Shown here piece by piece: positions 1-5,274 of a stretch of DNA of 10,035 nt. How positions within the stretch are numbered: the stretch's first letter is position 1; each line of letters starts with the position of its first letter. The stretch is from contig JALVEX010000253.1 in assembly GCA_027030435.1 (NCBI GenBank), positions 1 through 10,035 of the forward strand. Reading direction: 5' to 3'. The notes below the pieces were generated by a model, which was not told where the DNA came from, did not search any database, and saw only the letters and a program-made list of their open reading frames with translations. A program made the translations under genes and the position numbers. The DNA comes from Paracoccaceae bacterium (GTDB lineage: Bacteria > Pseudomonadota > Alphaproteobacteria > Rhodobacterales > Rhodobacteraceae).

Positions 1-159
1 GGGCGCGAGATTGCCGCGGTCAATGGTTTCGATGCCGAGATCCGCGATCGCCGCCTCCAGCCCCGCCACGCGCAGCGCATCGGGCCCCATCATGCAGCCG
101 CGCCGGCGCTTTCCGCTGTCGATGGGGGCGCCGATCAGAAGGCATTTCTTCCTGTCCAT
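1..159 (-). CDS. rocF: Arginase, N-terminal part (cut by window edge)
   Basis: This minus-strand gene starts with ATG at 159 and leaves the window at position 1, giving the first 53 residues. Arginase is a cytoplasmic Mn-dependent ureohydrolase that splits arginine into ornithine and urea. The visible part carries the arginase N-terminal signature: a short beta strand, then GAPIDSGKRRRGCMMGPDALR (about residues 10-30), then an IDRGN motif near residues 46-50. This matches the usual G-A-P-x-D/x-G-x-x-R-x-G/GPDALR pattern of the family. The Mn-binding motifs lie further on and are not in the window, so activity cannot be judged. The start is supported by an AAGGAG ribosome site about 7 nt upstream. 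It is divergent from an Lrp-type regulator, which probably controls it. Agmatinase or another ureohydrolase is possible, but the N-terminal motif favours arginase. Confidence 0.85.
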   Translation of the reverse strand, partial: MDRKKCLLIGAPIDSGKRRRGCMMGPDALRVAGLEAAIADLGIETIDRGNLAP

Positions 160-195
160 CCCGCTCTCCTTCGGTTTCGGAAGGAGTATCGCCTC

Positions 196-224
196 TGGAT
201 CGGACGCTTTCGAGGCGCTATAAT
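196..224 (+). promoter_or_regulatory. Putative promoter of the Lrp-type gene in the divergent arginase/lrp region
   Basis: A perfect TATAAT lies at 219-224, with a weak -35 match (TGGATC, 196-201) at 17-bp spacing. It points toward the Lrp-family gene. It sits in an unusually AT-rich patch (about 219-262) within otherwise GC-rich DNA, as expected for an Lrp-family binding region. A 6-bp inverted repeat, CGCCTC (190-195) and GAGGCG (212-217), overlaps this promoter with half-sites about two helical turns apart and could be an operator. The transcription start is not proven. I could not find an equally clear promoter for the arginase gene. Confidence 0.4.
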
Positions 225-272
225 GCACATTACGGCAGCAATTTATTCGAAATGAAGGTTAATGATTGCGAA

Positions 273-704
273 ATGGATAAAATCGATCAGAAGCTGATCG
301 CCGCCCTGCGGCGCGATGGCCGGGCCTCGCTTTCCGAGCTTTCGGCGCTTGTCGGGCTGTCGCGCACGGCGGTGCGCGCGCGGCTTTCGCGCCTCGAGGA
401 CGAGGGCGAGATCCTCGGCTTCACGGTGGTGCTGAAGAATGATGCGCGCGAGGCGCCGGTGCGTGGGCTGATGATGCTCGCGATCGAAGGCCAGGGCAGC
501 GATCGCATCCGCCGCCAGCTGCTCGGCATCCCCGAGGTGCAGGCGGTGCACGCCACCAACGGGCGGTGGGACATGATCGTGAAAATCGGCACCGAGGATC
601 TCGAATCACTTGATGCCGTGCTGGCCCGCATCCGCCGCATCCCCGGCGTGATCCGCAGCGAAACCAGCCTGCTGCTCGCGACCCGCCGCGCCTCGCGGCT
701 CTGA
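273..704 (+). CDS. Lrp/AsnC-family transcriptional regulator
   Basis: The gene encodes a 143-residue DNA-binding regulator of the feast/famine (Lrp/AsnC) family. Residues 1-60 form the winged helix-turn-helix: it opens with MDKIDQKLIAALRRDGR, and the recognition region is around LSRTAVRARLSRLEDEG. Residues 65-138 form the RAM ligand-binding domain, including a GRWDMIVKI segment near 97-105. Length and domain order are normal for the family, whose members usually sense amino acids as dimers or octamers. I chose ATG 273 because family members usually begin M-D-x-x-D and a GAAGG lies upstream, although its spacing is long. ATG 252 in the same frame would add seven residues but has no visible ribosome site. 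Transcribed away from arginase, it probably regulates that gene and itself, and its ligand may be arginine or ornithine (inference). Confidence 0.9.
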   Translation: MDKIDQKLIAALRRDGRASLSELSALVGLSRTAVRARLSRLEDEGEILGFTVVLKNDAREAPVRGLMMLAIEGQGSDRIRRQLLGIPEVQAVHATNGRWDMIVKIGTEDLESLDAVLARIRRIPGVIRSETSLLLATRRASRL

Positions 705-709
705 GCCTG

Positions 710-726
710 CGGGCGCTTGCCGCCCG
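710..726 (+). terminator. Small GC hairpin after the Lrp-type gene
   Basis: CGGGCG (710-715) and CGCCCG (721-726) form a 6-bp perfect stem with a 5-nt loop, six bases after the regulator stop codon. No T-tract follows, so this is at best a weak intrinsic terminator or an mRNA 3' end. The 80-bp gap to the next gene could also hold that gene's promoter, but no convincing -35/-10 pair is visible. Confidence 0.25.
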
Positions 727-784
727 GCCCGGCGCGGGATAGCCTTGCGGCAAATGTCCAGCGGAGGGGAGGGGGACCGCCCGC

Positions 785-1285
785 ATGCAGAGCAAGACGA
801 TCCTGCGCGATCTCGAAGCCGCCGGCATCGGCTTTGCCGCTTCCGTGCCCTGCAAGCAGCTAGCGGGCGTGATCGCCGGGCTCGCGGCCTCGCCCCGCAT
901 CCGCCATCTGCCCGCCACGCGCGAGGACGAGGGCATGGGCCTTTGCGCCGGCGCGTATCTCGGCGGCCTGCGCCCGGTGATGGTGATGCAGAACACCGGG
1001 CTTGGCGTGAGCGTGAATGTGCTCGCCACCCTGATCCAGTTCTACCGGCTTCCGCTGCCGATGCTGATAAGCTATCGCGGCGAGGTGGGGGAGGCGGTGG
1101 CGTGTCAGGCGGAAATGGCCATTCACACCAAGCCCTTGCTGGCCCAGCTTCATGTGCCGACATATCATTTCCATCACCCGCGCGATGTGGCGGAACTGCC
1201 GGGCATCCTCGCCCATGCCTTCACCATTTCGAAGCCTGTGGCGGTCTTGATGGACGCGGGCTTCTGGACGGGGGATCAGCCATGA
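785..1285 (+). CDS. comD: Sulfopyruvate decarboxylase, alpha subunit (ThDP Pyr-domain half)
   Basis: This 166-residue protein is the pyrimidine-binding half of a split thiamine-diphosphate decarboxylase. In the ComDE family the two subunits decarboxylate 3-sulfopyruvate to sulfoacetaldehyde. Methanogens use this in coenzyme M synthesis and roseobacters in sulfolactate breakdown (family knowledge). Seen here: a SVPCKQL segment at about 20-26, then ATREDEGMGLCAGAYLGG (44-61), in which E48 aligns with the cofactor-activating glutamate, then VMVMQNTGLGVSVN (65-78). A purine-rich GGAGGGGAGGGGGA stretch 9-22 nt upstream serves as ribosome site for ATG 785. Its stop overlaps the start of the beta gene (ATGA), indicating translational coupling. 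Phosphonopyruvate decarboxylases share the fold, usually as one fused chain, so the substrate is not certain. Confidence 0.82.
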   Translation: MQSKTILRDLEAAGIGFAASVPCKQLAGVIAGLAASPRIRHLPATREDEGMGLCAGAYLGGLRPVMVMQNTGLGVSVNVLATLIQFYRLPLPMLISYRGEVGEAVACQAEMAIHTKPLLAQLHVPTYHFHHPRDVAELPGILAHAFTISKPVAVLMDAGFWTGDQP

Positions 1286-1857
1286 CGGCGGAGATGACGC
1301 GCGCCGGGGCGCTGGAGATCGTGGCCGATGTGCTGAAACACGAACTGGTGATCTGCAACATCGGCGCGCCCAGCCAGGAGCTTTGCGCGATCGCCGATCG
1401 CCCCGGCAATTTCTACATGCTGGGCAGCATGGGCCAGGCGGCGGCGATCGGGCTGGGGCTGGCGCTGGCCCAGCCCCGCCCGGTGCTGGCGATCGAGGGC
1501 GATGGGGCGGTGCTCACCAGCCTCGGCACGCTCGCCACCATCGCCAGCAATCCGGCCCCGAACTTCACCCTGCTGATCCTCGACAATGCCAGCTACGGTT
1601 CCACCGGCGATCAGCCCACCCATACCGCCGGGCGCACCGATCTTGCGGCCGTTGCCCGCGCCTGCGGGGTGGAAAACGTGGTGGAATGCGCCGGCGCGGG
1701 GCTGGCCGGGGCGCTCGCGGCGGCACTGCGCGGGGGCGCGATGACGGTCATCATCTGCAAGATCGCCCCCGGCAATCGCAAGGTGCCGGTGATCGGTATG
1801 GATCCGGTCCAGATCCGCTGCCGTTTCATGGATGAGGTTCGCCGCTCAGAAGGCTGA
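1282..1857 (+). CDS. comE: Sulfopyruvate decarboxylase, beta subunit (ThDP PP-domain half)
   Basis: This 191-residue partner of the preceding gene holds the diphosphate-binding half of the enzyme. The classical ThDP/Mg motif is visible: GDG at residues 73-75, 26 residues, then N102 in LDNASYGSTGDQPTH, which is very typical of ComE and phosphonopyruvate decarboxylases. A GSMGQAAAIGLGLALA helix (48-63) precedes it. Both halves are needed for an active alpha/beta oligomer in the cytoplasm. The start at ATG 1282 overlaps the alpha stop by 4 bp; the same frame is open further upstream, but that stretch only shadows the alpha gene. No sulfoacetaldehyde acetyltransferase, sulfolactate dehydrogenase or transporter gene adjoins the pair, so the pathway context must lie elsewhere or the substrate differs. 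Confidence 0.82.
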   Translation: MTAEMTRAGALEIVADVLKHELVICNIGAPSQELCAIADRPGNFYMLGSMGQAAAIGLGLALAQPRPVLAIEGDGAVLTSLGTLATIASNPAPNFTLLILDNASYGSTGDQPTHTAGRTDLAAVARACGVENVVECAGAGLAGALAAALRGGAMTVIICKIAPGNRKVPVIGMDPVQIRCRFMDEVRRSEG

Positions 1858-1873
1858 TATTTCAGCTTTTCTT
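1849..1873 (+). terminator. Weak hairpin with T-rich tail at the convergent comE/dsbB junction
   Basis: CTGA (1854-1857) and TCAG (1862-1865) pair around a TATT loop. The stem can extend outward through G1853:C1866, a G:U wobble and A:U pairs, ending in TTTTCTT. The stem contains the stop codons of both converging genes. It may act as a compact shared terminator, but it is AU-rich and weak. Confidence 0.3.
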
Positions 1874-2326
1874 CCAGGCGATGAACCAGAAGCCGGCGAG
1901 GATCAGCGAGGCGATGGCGTTGTAGCTCGCCATGGAAAGGCCGAACATCTCCCAGGCCACCTCATCGCACATCACCACCGGCGCCTGCATGATCTGATCC
2001 AGGAGCTGATCGGTGTTCACCTTGCCGATTCCGCCGCCGCCGGTGCAGCTTGTCGGCCCCTGCCACCAGCCGCGTTCCACGCCGGTGTGGTAGAGGCCGA
2101 TGCCGGCGGTCGTCAGCGCCGCGATCCCGCCGATCAGCGGCAGGAGCCTGCCCCGCTCCATGGAAAGCGCAAGCACGCCCGCGCCGATCGCCACCGCGTG
2201 CGGCCAGCGCTGCCAGAGGCACATTTCGCAGGGCGCAAGCCCGCCGATATACTGGAACGCCAGCGCGCCAAGGAGCAGCGCGGCGGAGCCGAGGGTGGCG
2301 AGGAGGAGAGCTGTTTTGCGGGTCAT
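1862..2326 (-). CDS. dsbB: Disulfide bond formation protein DsbB
   Basis: This 154-residue inner-membrane protein reoxidises periplasmic DsbA and passes the electrons to quinone. The defining motif CEMCLWQRWPH is present, with the first redox pair C33/C36 after transmembrane helix 1 (about residues 6-26). The second periplasmic pair appears as C94 (PTSC) and C120 (VMCDEVAW), so all four catalytic cysteines are kept. Four hydrophobic segments (about 6-26, 43-55, 62-80, 132-150) agree with DsbB topology, and the length is normal. The start at 2326 is preceded by AAGG about 12 nt upstream, overlapping the end of yqaA. The 14-bp gap suggests co-transcription with yqaA. No dsbA gene is in the window. 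Confidence 0.93.
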   Translation of the reverse strand: MTRKTALLLATLGSAALLLGALAFQYIGGLAPCEMCLWQRWPHAVAIGAGVLALSMERGRLLPLIGGIAALTTAGIGLYHTGVERGWWQGPTSCTGGGGIGKVNTDQLLDQIMQAPVVMCDEVAWEMFGLSMASYNAIASLILAGFWFIAWKKS

Positions 2327-2340
2327 GCTGCTGATATCCC

Positions 2341-2919
2341 TTACATGTATTTCACGAGGAAGAAACCGCCGATCAATATCACCACGAAGAGGATGAACAC
2401 CAGCCCGAGGCGGCGCTCGATGAAATCACGAATTGGTGAGCCGAATTTCCACAGGAGCGCGGCAATGACGAAGAAGCGCAGGCCGCGCGCGATCACGCTC
2501 GAGATCATGAATACCGTGAGATCAAGCCCCGTCCAGCCCGAGGTGATGGTGATCACCTTGTAGGGGAAGGGGGTGACGCCCGCGATCAGCACCGCCCAGG
2601 CGCCGTATTGGTTGAAGCGCTCGGCGAAGGCCTCGGCGGCGTCCGTCTTGCCGTAGAATTCGAGGATAGGGCGGCCGATGGTATCAAACAGCCCGGCGCC
2701 GATGTAATAGCCCAGGAGCCCCCCGGCGACGGAAGCCGCCATCGCCACGCCCGCGATCAGGAAGGCGCGCGAGGGGCGGGCGAGGATCATCGGGATCATC
2801 AGGATATCGGGCGGGATCGGGAAGAAGGAGCTTTCCGCAAAGGCGACGAAGGCGAGCGCCCAGAGCGCGTGGCGGCTCTCGGCGAGGGAGATCGTCCAGT
2901 CATAGAGCTTGCGGATCAT
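2341..2919 (-). CDS. yqaA: YqaA/DedA-like (VTT domain) inner-membrane protein
   Basis: This 192-residue polytopic membrane protein belongs to the DedA/YqaA (VTT) superfamily, whose members are linked to lipid scrambling or transport and envelope homeostasis. YqaA itself is uncharacterised. Visible landmarks are E29 in an FAESSFFPIPPDI segment (27-39), a glycine-rich LLGYYIGAGLFD stretch (68-79), GVTPFPYK (114-121), the re-entrant-loop motif with conserved G/P/P/K, then RGLRFF (145-150) and a final hydrophobic helix (172-190). The length fits the YqaA branch, which is a little shorter than classical DedA. The start ATG 2919 has only a weak AGG ribosome site. It is probably the first gene of a yqaA-dsbB unit, and the spacing to dsbB is 14 bp. 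The substrate is unknown. Confidence 0.85.
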   Translation of the reverse strand: MIRKLYDWTISLAESRHALWALAFVAFAESSFFPIPPDILMIPMILARPSRAFLIAGVAMAASVAGGLLGYYIGAGLFDTIGRPILEFYGKTDAAEAFAERFNQYGAWAVLIAGVTPFPYKVITITSGWTGLDLTVFMISSVIARGLRFFVIAALLWKFGSPIRDFIERRLGLVFILFVVILIGGFFLVKYM

Positions 2920-2990
2920 GGGCGCGCCTGTTTTCGGGGCTCTTGCCGCAAGTGTGGGCGGGTGGTCAAGGGCTCCGGCGCCGCGCGGGG

Positions 2991-3018
2991 TTTATCCCGC
3001 CCGGCATGTGGCTATACT
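2991..3018 (+). promoter_or_regulatory. Putative promoter of the ypfJ-like gene
   Basis: TATACT at 3013-3018 is a good -10 hexamer. A weak -35 candidate, TTTATC (2991-2996), lies 16 bp upstream. The expected transcription start would be about 35 nt before the ATG at 3060. The same 140-bp gap must also hold the promoter for the divergent yqaA gene. A TTGACC lies on the minus strand at 2969-2964, but no fitting -10 follows it. Confidence 0.35.
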
Positions 3019-3059
3019 GACGCAGATTTTTTCATGGTCCGGTTCGAGGGGGTAACGAG

Positions 3060-3911
3060 ATGAGATGGAGAGGGCGGCGCCAGAGCCGCAATATCGAGGA
3101 TCGCCGCAGCCTGCGCGGTGGCGGCATGAAGATCGGCGGCATCGGCGCGCTTCTGGTGATCGTCATCGGCCTTTTCCTCGGGGTGGACGTGAGCCCGCTT
3201 CTTGATGATCTCGGCACTTCCGGCCCTTCTCCGCGGAGCGGCACGGACGCGCTCAGTGCGGAGGAAAAGGCGGCAGGCGAGTTCGTTGCGGTGACGCTGG
3301 CGGATACGGAAGATATCTGGAGCGATATCTTCCGCCGCCAGGTCGGCAAGCCCTACCGGCCGGCAACGCTTGTGCTGTTCAGCGGGGCCACGCGCTCACC
3401 CTGCGGCGGGGCGAACATGGCCACCGGCCCCTTCTACTGCCCGCTCGATCGGAAGGTCTATCTCGATACCGCCTTCTTCAGCACTCTGGCGCGGCGCATG
3501 GGCGCCAAGGGCGATTTCGCCGCCGCCTATGTGGTGGCGCATGAGATCGGCCATCACGTGCAGGATGAGCTTGGCATCCTTTCAAAGGCCACGGCGATCA
3601 GGAAGCGCCTGCCGGAGGCCGAGAGCAATGCGGTTTCGGTGCGTGTCGAGCTGCAGGCCGATTGCTATGCCGGCATCTGGGCGCGCCATGCGCAGGAGAA
3701 ATTCGCTTCGCTGGAGGCGGGCGACGTGGAAGAGGCGATGAACGCCGCGCGCCGGATCGGCGATGATACGCTGCAGCGCAACGCCGGGCGCCGCCCCATG
3801 CCCGACACATTCACCCACGGCACCTCTGCGCAGCGCATGCGCTGGTTTGCCCGCGGATTCGAGAGCGGCGATCTCGCCGAATGCGACACCTTCGGCGCGC
3901 GGCAATTGTAG
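3060..3911 (+). CDS. ypfJ: YpfJ-family neutral zinc metallopeptidase
   Basis: The gene encodes a 283-residue protein of the putative neutral zinc metallopeptidase family (Pfam Zn_peptidase, YpfJ/KPN_02809 type). It begins with the family-typical MRWRGRRQSRNIEDRR, followed by one transmembrane anchor (about residues 24-42), so the catalytic domain should face the periplasm. The zinc site is intact: HEIGHH at 161-166 with E162 as catalytic base, and the downstream ELQADCYAGIWA helix (197-208), which probably supplies the third ligand. A GRRPMPDTFTHGTSAQRMRWFARGFESGD-type C-terminus, usual in this family, follows. The start is supported by GAGGGGG about 7 nt upstream. The gene stands alone, with divergent yqaA on one side and a terminator on the other. 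Its substrates are unknown, and no protease activity can be proven from sequence. Confidence 0.9.
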   Translation: MRWRGRRQSRNIEDRRSLRGGGMKIGGIGALLVIVIGLFLGVDVSPLLDDLGTSGPSPRSGTDALSAEEKAAGEFVAVTLADTEDIWSDIFRRQVGKPYRPATLVLFSGATRSPCGGANMATGPFYCPLDRKVYLDTAFFSTLARRMGAKGDFAAAYVVAHEIGHHVQDELGILSKATAIRKRLPEAESNAVSVRVELQADCYAGIWARHAQEKFASLEAGDVEEAMNAARRIGDDTLQRNAGRRPMPDTFTHGTSAQRMRWFARGFESGDLAECDTFGARQL

Positions 3912-3928
3912 CGTCAGCCGGCGCGCGG

Positions 3929-3959
3929 CCCGGCGGCTTTCGCCGGGGTGAAGATTTTT
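3929..3959 (+). terminator. Rho-independent terminator after ypfJ
   Basis: CCCGGCG (3929-3935) and CGCCGGG (3941-3947) form a 7-bp perfect stem with a 5-nt loop. A TTTTT run follows at 3955-3959. The gap between stem and T-run (7 nt) is longer than ideal, so efficiency is uncertain. Its place directly after the ypfJ stop and before a new promoter fits the role. Confidence 0.5.
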
Positions 3960-3960
3960 C

Positions 3961-3990
3961 TGGAAAACCGACCGTTCGGTCGGTTATACT
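3961..3990 (+). promoter_or_regulatory. Putative promoter of the TRAP/monooxygenase operon
   Basis: TATACT at 3985-3990 is the likely -10. TGGAAA at 3961-3966 is a possible -35 (four of six consensus bases) with an 18-bp spacer. Transcription would begin near 3997, giving a leader of about 150 nt before dctP. The spacer is filled almost completely by a perfect palindrome (separate entry), so RNA polymerase and a repressor would compete for the same DNA. Confidence 0.5.
3966..3985. promoter_or_regulatory. TetR-type operator palindrome between -35 and -10
   Basis: AACCGACCG (3966-3974) and CGGTCGGTT (3977-3985) are perfect 9-base inverted arms around a TT centre. The size, symmetry and ACCGACCG/CGGTCGGT core resemble operators bound by TetR-family repressors. 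Its position inside the promoter spacer is ideal for repression released by a small-molecule ligand. No TetR gene is in the window, so the regulator must be encoded elsewhere. A terminator role is unlikely, since a 2-nt loop folds poorly and no T-run follows. Confidence 0.6.
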
Positions 3991-4110
3991 GCGCGCGGAT
4001 GACGCGCACCATACCAAAGCATGGATAAGGAGCCCGGCCAAAGGGGCCACTTGCCAGGATGGGGCGCATCTGCCAGCATCCGGCCTGCATATGCTTGCAA
4101 AAGGCCAGCA

Positions 4111-4140
4111 AACGGGCCGTCAACGGGCCGACAAACGGGA
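4111..4140 (+). repeat. Three AACGGG direct repeats just upstream of the dctP ribosome site
   Basis: AACGGGCCG occurs at 4111-4119 and 4122-4130. A shorter copy, AACGGG (4134-4139), runs into the GGGAGG ribosome-binding site (4137-4142) of dctP. The period is 11-12 bp, one DNA helical turn. The last copy contributes directly to the ribosome site. This may be a binding array, a slippage product, or chance in GC-rich DNA. Confidence 0.45.
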
Positions 4141-4149
4141 GGAAACGAC

Positions 4150-5187
4150 ATGAAATTCACACTCAAGGCAGCACTTGCGGGTGCGCTGGCGCTCGGGCTC
4201 GCGGCAGGCGCCGCGATGGGCCAGGAAGTCACCCTGCGCTTTCAGCACTTCATTTCGCCGAAAGGCTCGGTGCCCAAGTTCTTCATGAAGCCCTGGGCGG
4301 AGAAGGTGGAGAAGGACAGCGGCGGACGCATCAAGATCGAGATCTATCCGGCGATGCAGCTCGGCGGCAAGCCGCCCGCGCTCTACGATCAGATCCGCGA
4401 TGGCGTGATCGACGGCGGCTGGGCCATCCCAGCCTACACGCCGGGGCGATTCCCCGAGGCGGAGGCCTTCGAACTGCCGTTCATGACCTCCATGTCGGCC
4501 GAGGCCTCCTCGCGCGCGGCCTGGGATTTCACCCAGAAATACCTGAAGGACCGCTTCGGCGACGTGCATCTGATCGCGGTGCATGTGCATGGCCCCGGCG
4601 TCATCCACAAGAAGGGGCCGGCGATCCGCAAGGTGGAGGATTTCCAGGGGCTGAAGCTGCGCGGGCCCTCGCGCCAGGCCAACAAGCTTCTCGAGGCGCT
4701 CGGCGCAACCCCGGTGGGGATGCCCGTGCCGGCCTTCCCCGAGGCGCTTTCCAAGGGGATCGTCGATGGCGGCGTGATCCCCTGGGAGATCGTGCCGCCC
4801 CTCAAGGTGCATGAGCTGGCCGACAGCCACACCGAGATCGGTGGCGATCGCGCGCTTTACAACACCTATTTCATCTGGGCGATGAACAAGGATGCCTATG
4901 AGCGCCTGCCCGATGATCTGAAGGCGGTGATCGATGCCAATTCGGGCGTCGAGGCCTCGGCCTGGGCCGGGCGCGCCATGGACGAGGGCGACAAGATCGG
5001 CCGCAAGATCGTCGAGGAGCGCGGCAACGAGATCGTGGTGCTCGATGAGGAAAACACCGCCAAGATCCGCGCCATCGGCGAGGATCTGACGAAGGCCTGG
5101 ATCGAGGAGGTCACCGCCAAGGGGCTGCCCGGCGCCGATATGGTGAAGGACGCCCGCGCGCTGGTGGCGAAATACTCGGATCAGTGA
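4150..5187 (+). CDS. dctP: TRAP transporter solute-binding protein (DctP family)
   Basis: This 345-residue periplasmic protein captures a carboxylated solute for the TRAP permease encoded downstream. Residues 1-24 form a clear Sec signal peptide (MKFTLK, a hydrophobic run, then AMG before Q25). The mature protein starts VTLRFQHFISPKGSVP. It contains the DctP core GLKLRGPSRQANKLLEALGA, with R171 matching the conserved arginine that salt-bridges the ligand carboxylate, followed by P-V-G-M-P-V-P and W212 in VIPWEIVPP. ATG 4150 is chosen because of the GGGAGG 7 nt upstream and the signal peptide. An in-frame extension to 4021 would bury the signal. It is the first gene of the operon with the monooxygenase and dctQM. 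The ligand is not readable from sequence; an aromatic or heteroaromatic acid is favoured by the neighbour (inference). Confidence 0.93.
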   Translation: MKFTLKAALAGALALGLAAGAAMGQEVTLRFQHFISPKGSVPKFFMKPWAEKVEKDSGGRIKIEIYPAMQLGGKPPALYDQIRDGVIDGGWAIPAYTPGRFPEAEAFELPFMTSMSAEASSRAAWDFTQKYLKDRFGDVHLIAVHVHGPGVIHKKGPAIRKVEDFQGLKLRGPSRQANKLLEALGATPVGMPVPAFPEALSKGIVDGGVIPWEIVPPLKVHELADSHTEIGGDRALYNTYFIWAMNKDAYERLPDDLKAVIDANSGVEASAWAGRAMDEGDKIGRKIVEERGNEIVVLDEENTAKIRAIGEDLTKAWIEEVTAKGLPGADMVKDARALVAKYSDQ

Positions 5188-5206
5188 TCCCCTGATGCGA
5201 AACGGC

Positions 5207-5239
5207 CCGCGCCGCTCCGGTTTCCTGCGGGCGGCGCGG
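5207..5239 (+). promoter_or_regulatory. Intercistronic stem-loop after dctP
   Basis: CCGCGCCGC (5207-5215) and GCGGCGCGG (5231-5239) form a perfect 9-bp GC stem with a 15-nt loop. It lies 20 nt after the dctP stop and 36 nt before the next start. No T-run follows. Such hairpins after binding-protein genes often stabilise the upstream mRNA or cause partial termination, so that the binding protein exceeds its permease. That role is inferred here from position. Confidence 0.5.
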
Positions 5240-5274
5240 TGCCTTTCATGGCCACCCGAAAGGACGGAAGCGAG

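Noticed and set aside
745..1281. In-frame upstream extension of comE to 745
   Set aside because: This stretch overlaps comD in another frame and gives arginine- and alanine-rich low-complexity protein. The ATGA overlap at 1282 is the natural start.
1832..2563. A 243-codon plus-strand frame opposite dsbB and yqaA
   Set aside because: Both minus-strand genes have clear motifs and membrane topology; the plus-strand translation has none.
2985..3000. GCGGG/CCCGC hairpin between yqaA and ypfJ
   Set aside because: The short stem lies in a divergent promoter region where no terminator is needed; such pairs are expected by chance at this GC content.
4021..4149. N-terminal extension of DctP from ATG 4021
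   Set aside because: It would place 43 residues before a clear signal peptide, and the strong GGGAGG ribosome site lies before 4150.
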